Below are positions 26,380-37,796 of a stretch of DNA of 64,000 nucleotides, in pieces. Every line of letters starts with the position of its first letter. Within the stretch, counting starts at the first letter, position 1. The position numbers and the translations under genes are program-made. The notes beneath the pieces are model-generated. The model made no database searches. It was not told where the DNA came from and saw only the letters and a list, made by a program, of their open reading frames with translations. The stretch comes from Copromyces sp. CBS 386.78 (taxonomy: Eukaryota; Ascomycota; Sordariomycetes; Sordariales; Sordariaceae), in contig MU839098.1 in NCBI GenBank assembly GCA_030685235.1, positions 492,868-556,867 on the forward strand, written 5' to 3'.

Positions 26380-28822
26380 CTCGTCGATTTGAGTCGAAAT
26401 CCACCGATGCGAAATGATCTTGATGCCTCAGCTGAAATTCCTCAAAGAGGCCGCCTGATAGAATTTCCACGTAGGTGTTCGTTGAGCCTATGGTTTTTGT
26501 TCAAGCGCACCCAACCACCTAAAACCAGAATCGCACTCAGGAAACCTAGTGCGCATGGCCTTCACAAAAGTTGGTCTGAAAGGGATTTGCTGTTTCCCAC
26601 GCGGTAGTTCGTCTTGAAAGGTTCTTGTTGACGACAAGAGCTCTTTGGTCATAAGAAGACCGAATTTGCGCTGATGGCCTGCGTTGACGGGACGAAAAGA
26701 GACCGGCTATATCGGAATTGATGTCAGGCTGTGTTAATACTCATGTCCTCGATACCTAGTTCGGCTGTCCTTCCAAGACTTATCGAGTGAGATGCAAAGT
26801 GGACGGTGAGAGAAGTCGCCAGACAGAAAAGTGATGAAGAAAAGACTTGGCACAGATCCGGATTAGGGGTCGCTGTTCAATATCGATGTTACTGATGTAT
26901 GGGATGAAAGTTGATGGAAGGTTCCAAGTTATCGATTGTGCTGTCTCTAGCGAGGGCCAAGCAAGCGGTGGAAGCCAAAACAGCCGCGAGTGGTGCAGCT
27001 GAGGCAGGTCGAGGTAGCACCCGTCAAGACGGGAAAAATGGACGATGCCAGGAGCAAAGTCAGTGAGTCGGGGAAGGTATGTGAAGCGCACCAGTGAGGC
27101 TCCGGACTGGTGTGGCCTTTGGTACCGTCAACTTCTCTCATCAGCCCCGGCGATATTGGCCTCGAACTCGGTGGCAGTGCCAAGCAAGGTCAGAAGGAAA
27201 TATTCCGCGAGTGCTTGGTTGGGTTTGCCGTCTGAGAATACCCCCCTTCTTCCACAGTCCGAGCTTGTTGGATCAGCCGTCGAACCAAAGCCAAGGCCGT
27301 GCAATAAGCATCCACGGGTTGCCGACGGTTACCGATGAAGCGCGTGCTAGCCAGGTAGACCATTCAGGGTTGGCCGGGTGGGCAGCGCGTGGGACTGTGG
27401 GGGAACTGGAGAGATAGGCTGTCTAGTGGAGAGACTTTCAAGTGGTGAGGGAGCATCCGACTGAGACGCTGTTGTAGCAGCTGCCTTGTACCTCTCTGTT
27501 TCTTGACTGGAGGGAAACGTTGGAGTAAGGTGAGGTACTGGGTGCGACGGGAGTTGGAGATAGGGGAGGAGGCGGCTGGTTGCGAGATGTCCCACCACCC
27601 TTGACTCCGGGACTGGCAAAGGATGGATGTTGTCACGGATTTCGACGAGACCAGGAGTCAAGACAATGATTTCTTTGGTCGTGGAACATGGTGGGACAAG
27701 TGAGTTTCCAATTAGACCGAAAATAGTAAGAAAAGTACTACAGACAGAAATTGCAGTGCTGAACACGGTGAACCCCAAGAAGATGGCCGTTGACCCACTC
27801 GAGTCGTCGATGCTAGAATCCGGGGCAGGAGCAACAGGGAGAGGGGACCGATTTTGGGGTCCCCGCAATGACTCCGCATTCTGGTCCCAATTTCCCGTGT
27901 AAAAGTCCTCCAATAGAAATCGTCCTTTCCTTTTTCATGTATCGGATTCACCCTCTTGAGCCTTGACACTTTCCTTGGTTGTCTCTTTCCAAGAGTGTTG
28001 CCTTCGAAAACAGGACCGAAGTGAAAACAAAATTTTGTTGAACATCATCGGCCCTACTTAACATTTCGCATTCGCTACTCTACGTACACGTGCTTTGTCG
28101 GGACTCGGAGATTCTTCGAAACGGAGGAGTCGTATGGCAGGCCCGGGGACCTTGAGGACTGAGAGCCTGTGAGAATGCAGGCAGATGGAAGGTCACCGCA
28201 GTGGAAGTTGGGAATCGCCTCCCAGGTGGCTTGAGGTTGATGCAACCACTCAAGTATCAGGGGTCAGTGCTACCACATTGGCCTGTCAAACTGTCGGGCA
28301 AATGGCACACTCGTTCTTCGGATCCAACGTTCCAATGTCCCAATGTTCGGAACGCCCGTATCAAACACAAGTGCCTTCCCTACGTGCCTAAAAACCAAAG
28401 CCGCTTTCAGCCTGAATTCCATGTCGACGTCAAGGGAACCTCGTTGTTGAGTGTACAGGATATCTACCCGGTTCTGCCTCATACTGAACTGCAACGTGAA
28501 TCTCTTTCGACGACTAGACCTAGTTTGGTTCCACGAGCTTCGATTGCATATGAGTAACGATGGAAGTTTGAACAACTGCCCGAGTGTCGAAGATACTCTA
28601 GGCCAAACATTTGGACCCGCCAAAGGGTCGACCAGGTAGCATCCTACTCTTATGTATGTTGATATGTGTTCTTTCGAGAGAAGGCCAGAAACTCAACTTC
28701 CTTCCATCTACCCCAAACCCCAAAACAATAGACCCGAATCATACAACCTCTCACCGAACTGTCACATGCTATCGGCCCGTTCCGGTGAGGCGGACCAGAT
28801 GAGGGCGTCCCAGGCGTCCCCT
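26380..28822. other. Intergenic region, no confident gene
   Basis: About 2.4 kb between the quinate-repressor-like gene and the gene ending at 28823. A minus-strand frame from 27913 to 27347 has one hydrophobic helix-like segment (TAIFLGFTVFSTAISVCSTF) but begins without an ATG. It could be an exon or chance. No missing kinase P-loop exon for the repressor-like gene was found here. Confidence 0.4.
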
Positions 28823-30442
28823 TCAAAGCACATCCCACCGATATGCAACCGCCCACTTGCCCTTATCACCTTGATCGTCTTCTTCTTCTTCGCCCAAGTC
28901 AATATCCCAAGCAGGCGGTGCAATCGCTACCATCGCGCCGGGTACCAACGGCTTTCTGGTTGGCTCATCCGCATCTTCTTCCTCTCCTTCCGGCTTGCTC
29001 TCAACGCCAGCACCACTTCCACTCAGCCCTTCCATCCTCCCATTGCCAGCCAACAAAGCCCTAAAACTCGTAGGCACTTTCGTTCCATCAGGACCACCAA
29101 TCATCGGCCGGCCAGTTACCAGAGTCATATTAATCCCAGGCCCGCACTTCTTTATCGTCTCAACGGCAAGATGGGCAGTAGCTGCCACCGGGGTTGGTTC
29201 GGTACCAGAACCACCTTTCACCTCCAGTAACCAGTCCCGCAGTTCTGATGCTAACCCACCCTGGACATATCGAGCGCCACGGCGTCGCTGCGGTGAGAAG
29301 ATGTCGGGAAGAAGGGTGTGGTGAACAGGAACGTCTGGCGGAGGATCGGGAGGCCCGGGTGATTTGGGTTTGAAGCGAGGTGCTCTGAGAAACGGGTTTT
29401 GGACCTGGGGCTTCATGTATGTTGACCTTGACTTTCGACCTCTGTGTTTGGGGCCGTGATCTTCTGCGTCTGTATCGGGTTCCTCGTCTGAGGCAGGGTC
29501 TAGATTTGCTCTGGGAGTGTGGCCCTCATCGCTGCCATAGAATCCCGCTGATTCATAGTTCATGTCCTGGTTCTCTTCCTCGTTTCCGTCATCGTTTTCA
29601 CCCCCTGGGCCCTCTTGAGATTCACTGGGGTACTCGTGTAGACGTAGGGCATGAGGCGGTAGTGAGGAGAGAGGTTCACTTGAGTGATTGCCCGCGACGC
29701 TCTCGTCTTCTTTGTAGATGTCGCTGTCAGTGGTAGCAAGTGGACTTGAGATGATCACATCATTGCCATCGTCCAATGCCCTGGGCGGTGAAGAGCCCTC
29801 ATCAACCATGGACTCTGCATCATCAATGAGCTCCTCCACTTCATCAAGTTCGCTCTCGCCCTCCTCGTTATCTGGAGGTGGCGGACTACTAGCCTCCACC
29901 TCCTCAACATCCAGATCAATAACCGGCGAAAGACGACGTCGCTTGTGTGACGGTTCACGATCCAACTCCTCCTCATCTTCCTCCTTGACCTTGATCGGCG
30001 ACTGTGAAACGAATGAGGAATCAAATTCGATCGGCTCTGGATACTCTGGCGCCTGCCCTGGCCGTATCACCGAACCGGGAAAGCGGGCAAACGGGGAGCT
30101 CCCTCCACCTCCAGGCAACAGGTCGTCATCGATGAACTCCAGCGAAGATCGATTTCGTCTTTCTGAAACATTGGTCCGGCTTTTGATTGAGCTTGCTATA
30201 GCCGATGGCGTAGAATATAAGCCCGCAGAGGTCCGGTATGACGGTCTTGGCGTCGATGAAGCCCCAGGTTGGAACCGCGGAGTTGAATGGAACTTCGGCG
30301 CTCCGCTTGCTGCATTTTGGTGTGCCAGGTTTTGATCTGTTGTTTCTTGGTTTTGTAGCCGTTGCGAGGATGCATTGGTTTGAGAATGTTTCTTGCCGAG
30401 GAGAAAGCGAGAAGGCGCAGGCGTTTTTGGAGGACGGTCCAT
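28823..30442 (-). CDS. Acidic nuclear-type hypothetical protein
   Basis: Single exon, 539 aa from the ATG at 30442 (MDRPPKTPAPSRF); the open frame extends 57 nt further upstream without an ATG. It is mostly disordered: an N-terminal TPAPSRFLLG motif and a second TPRF-type motif, a KHKRRR-like basic patch (SHKRRRL), and very acidic Ser/Glu/Asp stretches (about 170-370). The C-terminal 190 residues look folded and conserved (GARYVQGGLASELRDWLLEV, AVETIKKCGPGINMTLVTG, LVPGAMVAIAPPAWDIDL, KWAVAYRWDVL). The beta-rich end with W residues suggests an OB-like fold, which is inference. A chromatin or DNA-related role would fit, but I do not recognise the family. Confidence 0.7.
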   Translation of the reverse strand: MDRPPKTPAPSRFLLGKKHSQTNASSQRLQNQETTDQNLAHQNAASGAPKFHSTPRFQPGASSTPRPSYRTSAGLYSTPSAIASSIKSRTNVSERRNRSSLEFIDDDLLPGGGGSSPFARFPGSVIRPGQAPEYPEPIEFDSSFVSQSPIKVKEEDEEELDREPSHKRRRLSPVIDLDVEEVEASSPPPPDNEEGESELDEVEELIDDAESMVDEGSSPPRALDDGNDVIISSPLATTDSDIYKEDESVAGNHSSEPLSSLPPHALRLHEYPSESQEGPGGENDDGNEEENQDMNYESAGFYGSDEGHTPRANLDPASDEEPDTDAEDHGPKHRGRKSRSTYMKPQVQNPFLRAPRFKPKSPGPPDPPPDVPVHHTLLPDIFSPQRRRGARYVQGGLASELRDWLLEVKGGSGTEPTPVAATAHLAVETIKKCGPGINMTLVTGRPMIGGPDGTKVPTSFRALLAGNGRMEGLSGSGAGVESKPEGEEEDADEPTRKPLVPGAMVAIAPPAWDIDLGEEEEDDQGDKGKWAVAYRWDVL

Positions 30443-31183
30443 GTCGATGTCAACTGATTCTTGACCTCTTGCCAGGCTGCACTGGGCGAGAGGCGTCACT
30501 CACGGCTGGCGGAGGGAACATTGTTTGCAAAGGTCGCACAAAAGATCATCATGAGTTGCATGAGAATGCGTGAAAGAGGCTTTCAGTTTGAAATCATGCC
30601 AAATAGTACAGCCCATACCTCAGATCACAGGCTGTTCTTTCCCGATGTAAAACGGGGAAAGTGTCTTGCAGTTGTCGAACGTGAGAAGCAAGTAATGATC
30701 CAACCCTAACCCTCCAGTAGACCTAATTGGGAAACCACTTTGCGCGCCAATGATCGATCATCATCCACAGCTCGTCGCGTACACCCCGAATCTTGAACGA
30801 AAGACGCGACTTTCGCATTTCACCAAGAAATGTCCAGTACATTCGAGCATGCATGAGTGCGTCTGAGAACTTTACCTCGTCATCTCAAATGCGTAAAAGC
30901 AACGTGGACATTCTTCCAAGCCTCGGCTTTACCTCTACATAAATTCATATATCCCACTCCAAGCGGCAACTCTTTCTTCAATTCGACCTTCATTGCCGGA
31001 CCTCTTTGGCTCTGTCGCCTACTCTCTTACAAGCGACAACCCGGGACGGAAACGAAAACCATATATCCTCCATAGTCACCAACTCAATTGCAACCGAAAC
31101 GACTCGAAATTCCTCAACTTATATCCTTCTTCCAAACCGGAGACCCCTCCGCCTCCGCCTCCGGTGACGCCGCCCCCATCGTC
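30443..31183. promoter_or_regulatory. Divergent promoter region
   Basis: 741 nt shared between the genes starting at 30442 (-) and 31184 (+). It is pyrimidine-rich on the side of the plus-strand gene. No specific site was recognised. Confidence 0.5.
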
Positions 31184-32388
31184 ATGATGTCTTCCTCAAC
31201 TCCAGTTTTCTCCTTTGGCCAGGTCCAAGACCCCTCCTCAAGCAACAATCATAACCACAACAACAACAACAACACAACAACGCCCTCGAAGTTCCACTCT
31301 TTCACCACCTCCTTCTCCTCACCATATCAACCCCAATACCGACCAAAAATCAGCTCCCCGCTCTCTTCCTCGCCCATCCGACCGTTCGATTCAACAATGT
31401 CTCGATCATCACCACCAGGTTCGCCTACCTCGAAATCACGAGGGATCTTTAGAGGACAGACCCAATCGTCACCGATCTTTGGGTCTTTACTACAAAGTCA
31501 AGGGCAGGGACAAGGACAAGCGTCAGGGCAAAGTGGACCGGCCGCGGCAGATGGACAACAAGAACAGAGCAAATTCCTAAAATACAACTCCCGTCCTTCC
31601 CGACCAATGAACCACCCCTCTTTTTCCTCCAACCGCAAAGAAGACAGACGGCGATTGTTTCTGCAGAATGTACGGCAGCGAGCGGATGATAAGGCGTGGG
31701 AGAGGAGGGGTGGGGAGAATGAGGTTCGTTTGTTTTCTATTATCGTCAACCATTCCCTTTACACAGGCCCCCAACGGTCCACCTACCCTTCTCTCCGAAG
31801 TCCCAACCATACCTTCAATGTTCTCATAAGCGGCGTTGCTAACAATTTCGTCCCAACCACAAACAGCTCCTAAAACTTGAATGGCTCCGCTTTAACCGCG
31901 AACTCCGTCTAGCAAAAGAAGCTTCCGCCCCTCCCAACGACCCCAACACTGATACCCTTCAACAAGAAATCGAAGAGCTCGCTCAACTACGAGCAAATTT
32001 CAATCACCAGCAACAATTTCTCGAAGGACTGCTGGAAGATCAACCGCCGGGGCAAGATATGGATGCGTACATGGCGGATATGATTGCGCGAGAGGAGGAG
32101 GCGGAGTTGGAGGCGTTGTTGGCGCTGAATCAACAGGCGCAGGAGGATCTGAGGGTGAGGGGCGGGCAGGAGGGGCAGCAGGGGCAAGGGCAACAGCTGG
32201 GACAGCCGGGACAGCGACGGGGAGATGATTTTATGGAAGATGAAGGGGATGATGATGATGAGTATGATGCGCTGTTTATGGAAGTTTTGGCGCAACAGCA
32301 GCAGCACCAACAACAACAGCCAAGTGGTGGTGATCCGGGCATACAGCATCATCACCACGGTCAGGACGACGTGGAGATGGGAGGGTGA
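31184..32388 (+). CDS. Conserved-type coiled-coil hypothetical protein
   Basis: Two exons, 31184-31723 and 31867-32388 (143-nt intron GTTCGT..AACAG), give 353 aa. The N-terminal 110 residues are Ser/Asn/Pro-rich and begin with a single FSFG, as in FG nucleoporins. A folded-looking helical core follows (KEDRRRLFLQNVRQRADDKAWERRGGENE, then LLKLEWLRFNRELRLAKE), and the splice junction falls inside this helix. The C-terminal part is Gln/Glu/Asp-rich with poly-Gln (CAG/CAA runs near 32295-32325) and a His run. Function unknown; a nuclear role is only suggested by composition. The first of two adjacent ATGs was chosen. Confidence 0.72.
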
Positions 32389-32793
32389 AGATCGTCGGGA
32401 TGGTTGGTGATATCTCTTACGCTTAGTACATATCGTCGTACACATCTTGGCTTCAAGACTTGCATTTGCATAGGACAAGGAGTTCCGGATACACTCATCA
32501 AGGGCTGGTTGGGTATCGAGACACAAAAGGAATTAGGTCAACTGTCAGGCTCGGGCTAGAAGGGTATATACAACAGGAATATTGGCGGTACACAAGTCTA
32601 GGGCGTGAACGATCACTAGAGTTAATAATCTCATTAAGTACTCTATACTATCATACTGTAGCGCTGCTCTTCACATAGAAATGCATATATGGGAGAATAA
32701 TAATATTTTGCCCAACATTTTTGGATGGCGTTCAACGTTTTGATGGTATCATACTCGCTTCCTTTTTTTTGCTCTGTTAATTTGTTGAGACAA
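32389..32793. other. Intergenic region between convergent genes
   Basis: About 400 nt of AT-rich 3' flank for the genes ending at 32388 (+) and 32794 (-). Nothing else seen. Confidence 0.6.
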
Positions 32794-33912
32794 TTATTGA
32801 GTGGGGCATTGATCGTCAGGGAGGTCGAGATTTTGAGCAGAGGGCATGTCTCCGACCAAGTCGTTAGGAGGCTGGCCAGCATCTTGCATCTATACAGACA
32901 AGGGGTGTCAGTGGGAATTGTGGAAGAATTCGGGGTCTGCTGGGCCAACGTACCTTCTGCATCCTGTCCATGATGTACTCATGGTGCTCCTTGCTCGTAT
33001 CCGCGTAGTTGGGCTCCTCAAACTTGGCCACAATCTCGCTGACCAGCTTCTGCTGCAACTCGTACCGCTCCAGGTCCTCCTTGGACGTCGTCGCCCGGTT
33101 CTTCTCCAGCCAGCCAGGGAACTTCTCGTGCAGTTCCTTCATAGGCTCGTACAGGATATCCTTGTGCGTGAGCTGCTCCATCATGCCCATAAGCATCTTG
33201 CTGAACTCCTCCTCGCTGCCCTCGCCTTCGAGACCGCCGGACTGCATCTGCTTGAGCAGCTCGGCGAGGAAGTCATCAGAGCCCTCAGCTGCGGCAGCTG
33301 CCGTGGCCTGCTCACCAGATGTCTGCATGCGCTCCATGGTCCGTCGGATGGTCTCCTGGAAGGAAGCTTCCGCCGCATTGTTGCTCGATGGTGAGGCCGA
33401 GGCCGAGGGTCTGCGGGAAGAAGAGGGAGGAGTCTTGGTCGAGGTCTCGGCCTTGGGGGTGGGAATACCAGGTGTCTCGGCACCCGAGGCAGCGGCGGCG
33501 GCGCCTAGCTCCTTGAATATGCTCTCGAACTGGGCTTGTAGCTCAGGCTGGCTAAGAGTTAGCTGGAGTCGCAAAGATGGGGTTTGTAATTGGTTTCGCA
33601 TACCGAGTTATCAATGTCACCGAGGAGATCAGCCATGCCGGCCTGCAGCTGCTTCGCGAACTCCTCTTCGGACAGGACGTCATCTTCTCCCGTAGCATCA
33701 TGACCTGCTCCGGCGGCGGCTGGCCCGGCCGGTCCCGAGGGCTTCTTGGCTTGAAGGTCTACCGCCGCGAACTCATCGAGCATGTCATCCAGATCATCCA
33801 AGTCATCCTCATCCGGATCAGATACGTCGTCGTCGAACTCATCAACCACGGAAGCCTTCTTGGGGACCTCCTCCTTTGCGCCGCCAATATCGCCGGCGTT
33901 ATTCGAAGCCAT
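32794..33912 (-). CDS. pex19: Peroxin Pex19, receptor for peroxisomal membrane proteins
   Basis: Cytosolic chaperone and import receptor that delivers peroxisomal membrane proteins to Pex3. Three exons (33912-33604, 33547-32954, 32889-32794) give 332 aa. The N-terminus is acidic (VDEFDDDVSDPDEDDLDDLDDMLDEF), as in the Pex3-binding region. The conserved C-terminal block includes FLAELLKQMQ, EFSKMLMGMMEQLTHKDILYEPMKELHEKFPGWL and the helix before the last intron. The final 31 residues come from exon 3 and end in CPTQ, a CaaX farnesylation box as in yeast Pex19. The unspliced frame would lose this box, which supports the third exon. Confidence 0.95.
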
Positions 33913-35155
33913 TGTGCGGTATGCTTATGTAAGAATGTTGTGTAAATCGCAAATACGTCGATCGGTCGTGGACGCGCCTCGTTTCGCAGACGAACCAGAT
34001 CAGATGTCCGGGCAAAAGATTTACCCCAACGTGGAAGCACGACCCCTTTGGAAAAGGTGAGAAGCGGGAAGATATCTTTTTGGGGAAGAAACCAAGCTAA
34101 TGCAAGGCGAAGATAGATCAGCAGGGTATTCAAAACCTCTTGTGTGGTAAACGAATCCAAAAGTGAGGCCTCAAACCACTGGCCAAGATCTCGGAGTGGG
34201 AGAAAGAAAGGAAGTCAGATGGACATTGACATCTAGAAGCCCGGGTTCAGATGACCGGGGGCGTTTCTTTTGCCTTTGCATGTGCAATTCGGCTCACTCC
34301 TCATGGCACTTACCCCACCATTGCCCACCAGGGGTGCGCTGAGTGCCGAGGGACACCACCTCAGCTCCAAACAATTTCTTAAATCTCAGGTCGCTTGACT
34401 GCTTGAGAACTGAAAGTAACATCCCGCTGTCATCCCATTTTCTGATGTTGTGAAACTGTGATCAAGCCCATCTTGGAGTCAACCCTCCTTCAAAAACAGG
34501 CGCATTCACTCGCTATTTGTAAGAAGTTCCATTAACAAGCTTCAGATTGTAAGGAGAGCGCTTGCCATCCATTCACTCCCCGCCTTCCTGATTTGAGGTG
34601 ACAAGAACTCCGGCAGGCAACAACAAATGAGCGACGGTACGCGCACTCATCGATCGCGTCTCGGTCGACTCGCTGCCATTTGCCAAACCTTCCTCCAGCC
34701 TCATCGGGGTTAGAAATCTTTTGACGGTTAAACATCAAACACATTACTTCCATCTGATCTCGCATCATTTCCCGTATCGACAACCCCAAACCTTCGATTC
34801 GGCATTTTCTTGGCGTCACAAACCCCAAATCACTTTCCGACCCTCACCTTGCGGGGCTACTCCACGCTTTTCCATCGCGTGCTTGGCCCATTGGATCTCT
34901 GACCTGCAGCGGACCTTCCACACTCCACCTTCTGATCCGCGCCCTATCACCCCCGTGACCAACCCGAGCAGCTCTTCAGCCGCGTCCCCACGTTTCTCGG
35001 CACCGTCATTGCATTCGGCAAGAAGCCGGCCGTGGGAGTTGAACCTGTCGTCGCATCCAGTTCGTGCAAGGGATCACTCAGATCCCACGTTGATCACCCA
35101 CCGCTCAACTTCTACCGACGCCAAACCGTCAACACCAACCCCATCAACCACCACC
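33913..35155. promoter_or_regulatory. Divergent promoter region, Pex19 and Ubc9
   Basis: About 1.2 kb between the start codons of Pex19 (-) and Ubc9 (+). Pyrimidine-rich tracts precede the Ubc9 start. An open frame from 34721 leads toward Ubc9 but is leader sequence without coding support. Confidence 0.5.
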
Positions 35156-35839
35156 ATGGCGCTGTGCCAGAACCGTTTGCAAGAGGAACGGTACGTCGCA
35201 AAGCCTCGCGCATCAGTTCACTACTTCCCGCAGACTGACAGTTCTCTTGTCTCCCTCCAGGAAGCAGTGGCGAAAGGATCACCCCTTTGGCTTCTATGCC
35301 CGTCCCCAGAAGAACGCACAGGGTGTACTCGACTTGAAGATTTGGGAATGTGGTATTCCCGGCAAGGAAAAGACGATCTGGGAGGGTGGTCTGTTTAAGC
35401 TGACCGTTACTTTCCCTGACGGTATGCGCCCTGCGCCGATATATTTAGAGGACCATAAAGTTGCTGACCTGTCGTTTTTTGCGTGCAGAATATCCCACGA
35501 AGCCCCCCAAGTGTACGCCGAAACTTAGTCCTCATTCATCCCCCGTTTCGACGATCACATAGCTGACATGTTGGCGTCTGCGCAGGCAAATTCGTTCCCC
35601 CGCTCTTCCACCCCAATGTCTATCCGTCGGGCACGGTCTGCCTCTCGATCCTCAACGAAGAAGAGGCATGGAAGCCGGCTATCACAATGAAGCAGATTTT
35701 GCTCGGCATTCAGGACTTGCTCAACGATCCCAACCCCGAGTCCCCAGCCCAGGCTGAGGCGTACAATCTCTTCAAGAAAGATCGCGTGGAGTATGAGCGT
35801 CGGATCAAGCGCGTCGTGCGAGAGAATGTGGCCCCATAG
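35156..35839 (+). CDS. ubc9: SUMO-conjugating enzyme Ubc9
   Basis: E2 enzyme that takes SUMO from the Aos1-Uba2 E1 and transfers it to substrates, mostly nuclear. Four exons (35156-35190, 35261-35421, 35489-35512, 35586-35839) give 157 aa, the family's normal length. Exon 3 is only 24 nt but is needed to build [11 protein letters not shown]. Hallmarks include the N-terminal [12 protein letters not shown], the [12 protein letters not shown] active-site region (catalytic Cys about residue 92), [12 protein letters not shown], and the C-terminal [13 protein letters not shown]. All junctions preserve frame and give continuous Ubc9 sequence. Confidence 0.97.
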
Positions 35840-37796
35840 CTTGGGACCAACGATTCCGCGGATGCTAGGCTGTGAAAAAGAGAGCTGTTTTGTTTTGCTG
35901 GACTGGGATACGGAGTTTAGGGATACCAATTCATTGTTTGCGGCGGCATTTGGAGGGAGTTCATTCAATGGTAGCGATTCTGCGCACGATTATATCTTGG
36001 GGCTGCTCTATATGCTCATGAACAATAGTCCAAGGGAAAAATTACCGACGCTGCGCCCGACCGAACGACCAGTCTGTTTCACACAACTCTCATGTTCGAT
36101 ACCTGCTGTCCCAGTCTGGATCTCCCTTCTGGTAAACTCGCGGTCAGGTTCGGCCGAGGTGTAGCGGAACAAGTGGGATGAACCCTCATGAGTCATCTCC
36201 TATCGCAGAGAATTTGGCCAAGGCGGGAGCGGTATGCGTTTCAAAGATAGCACCGGAAATATTTTAAAGGGGAAGTTCACGTCCGGAAAACTTAGTCACC
36301 CAGTTAGTCACCCAGTCAAATACTCCGTATATGATTTACCACACTAGCCCTATCTCTGTTTTTGGAAGGAGGTTTTTAACCTTTGCACGGCAAGGTTGCA
36401 ACCCACGCTCCGCTTGCCGAGAAACCTGGGGAGCTGGGGTACCCGTCGCCGGCCCCCCACTTGAGATCTGTGTGTAAGTTTAAATTTATGCCAGACCCTC
36501 CCGCTCGAGGCAGCGGTTATATAAAGTTGACACAGTGAAGTTGAGAGTCTGGAAGGGACTTTGTCAGCCCACGCAGCTTGGACGTGATGTGCCCACAGAT
36601 TGTGATGAACTATGCCCCTATCTCACAGTTCGCTCCCTCTCCACAATGTGCCAGCTCACATGGTCTGGCTCGCTGGCTGATGATGGCTTCCAGACGGTGA
36701 GATGGGCTGTTGGAGGAGCAAGGCTTTGCGCGGTTCTCTTATCAGTCCGGTTTAGGTAATCCCTGGATTGGGGCGGACGCGGGCCTGCGGGACTGAGACC
36801 GACATGTGGGGTTCCATTGACCGTTCTTTTTCAGAACAATCTCAGGGACCGGCATGTCCCCGACATCGGACTCGCTCAACAATGGGCTGTGAGCCTGTGA
36901 CGCGGGTTTTGGGGGCGAGGGACCGCGGAACGGCAGGGCTATGTACACTACACTACCGCGGGATGGCGGGAGGCTCTGGAGTCAGAGGCGGCTCTTCTGG
37001 AGCTGTTGTCGCCTTCTCCGTCTTGGCCGGTGTGTGCTGGAGAGAAGTGCGGAACTGGATCGCCTTGCGGGAGCCAAGCAGCCAATGGACCGGGCGAATT
37101 GACAATGTCCTGGATAAAATAGTAGCAGCTAGTGTTTGGGAGCTTGGCCACGCTGTTAATCATATGCTTCCGTGGAGTCATGGAACACTGGATCTGTTAA
37201 AGGAAAAGCCCACCACCCTTCGGGCGAGGCCACAGGAGGCCACCGGAGCTGGATGGAGTTGACTGAATGGAGTGTTTTTTTGAATGGGTCTGGGGGGGCG
37301 AGCGATGTGCGGATTCGTCCTGCTTGTTCACTAGTATCAAGACTTTTGGACCCGATTTCTGGGGTCCCGTCGCCGCGTCGGCTCACCACACAATTATTTT
37401 CGCCCGGGGGTGCGTGGGCGTGGGTGTGTATGACTCTTTTGGCTTTTCTTAAACGGCCAGCCCCTTGACTCTTAAGTCCACTATCTCTTCTGGACACCCT
37501 CTTCTTGTACTTCCCGTTCCCTTTTCCTTCTTTTTTCTCTTCTCTTTTCCCTCTCATCCCTCACTCCATCCCACTCGACCGTCTGCAGGCCTTTCGTCTT
37601 GCTTGCACCTACAGCTTCTGTGCTACCCACGTCGTTCTTTGCGCATCCCGCAGTCTAAGCCGACGAACAGCCCGAGTTATTAAGGCGGCCCTCTCTTCGC
37701 CAACTCGGTCCTATCTACTCCGCCTCTGAGCGCCAAACAACTTTTTCCAAGTCCCAATCTCAGAGATACCAGGAGTTACTCCGACCAACAGTCAAG
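35840..37796. promoter_or_regulatory. Upstream region of asparagine synthetase
   Basis: Nearly 2 kb between Ubc9 (+) and asparagine synthetase (+). It holds a perfect 12-bp direct repeat (36292-36303 and 36304-36315, TTAGTCACCCAG), a TATATAAA near 36516 and a TGACTCT near-match to the CPC1 core at 37466. The leader is C/T-rich from 37480. Small ORFs look random. Confidence 0.45.
36292..36315 (+). repeat. Perfect 12-bp tandem repeat
   Basis: TTAGTCACCCAG occurs twice in direct succession in the intergenic region. Each unit contains AGTCAC, loosely like a bZIP half-site. Function is unknown. Confidence 0.8.

Noticed and set aside
26780..27183. Possible missing N-terminal exon of the quinate-repressor-like gene
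   Set aside because: No P-loop or kinase-like sequence was found in the minus-strand frames, and no splice chain reaches the ATG at 26379.
27347..27913. Minus-strand frame with one hydrophobic segment
   Set aside because: No ATG at its start, no convincing splice partner, and low-complexity Pro/Ser sequence; not called as a gene.
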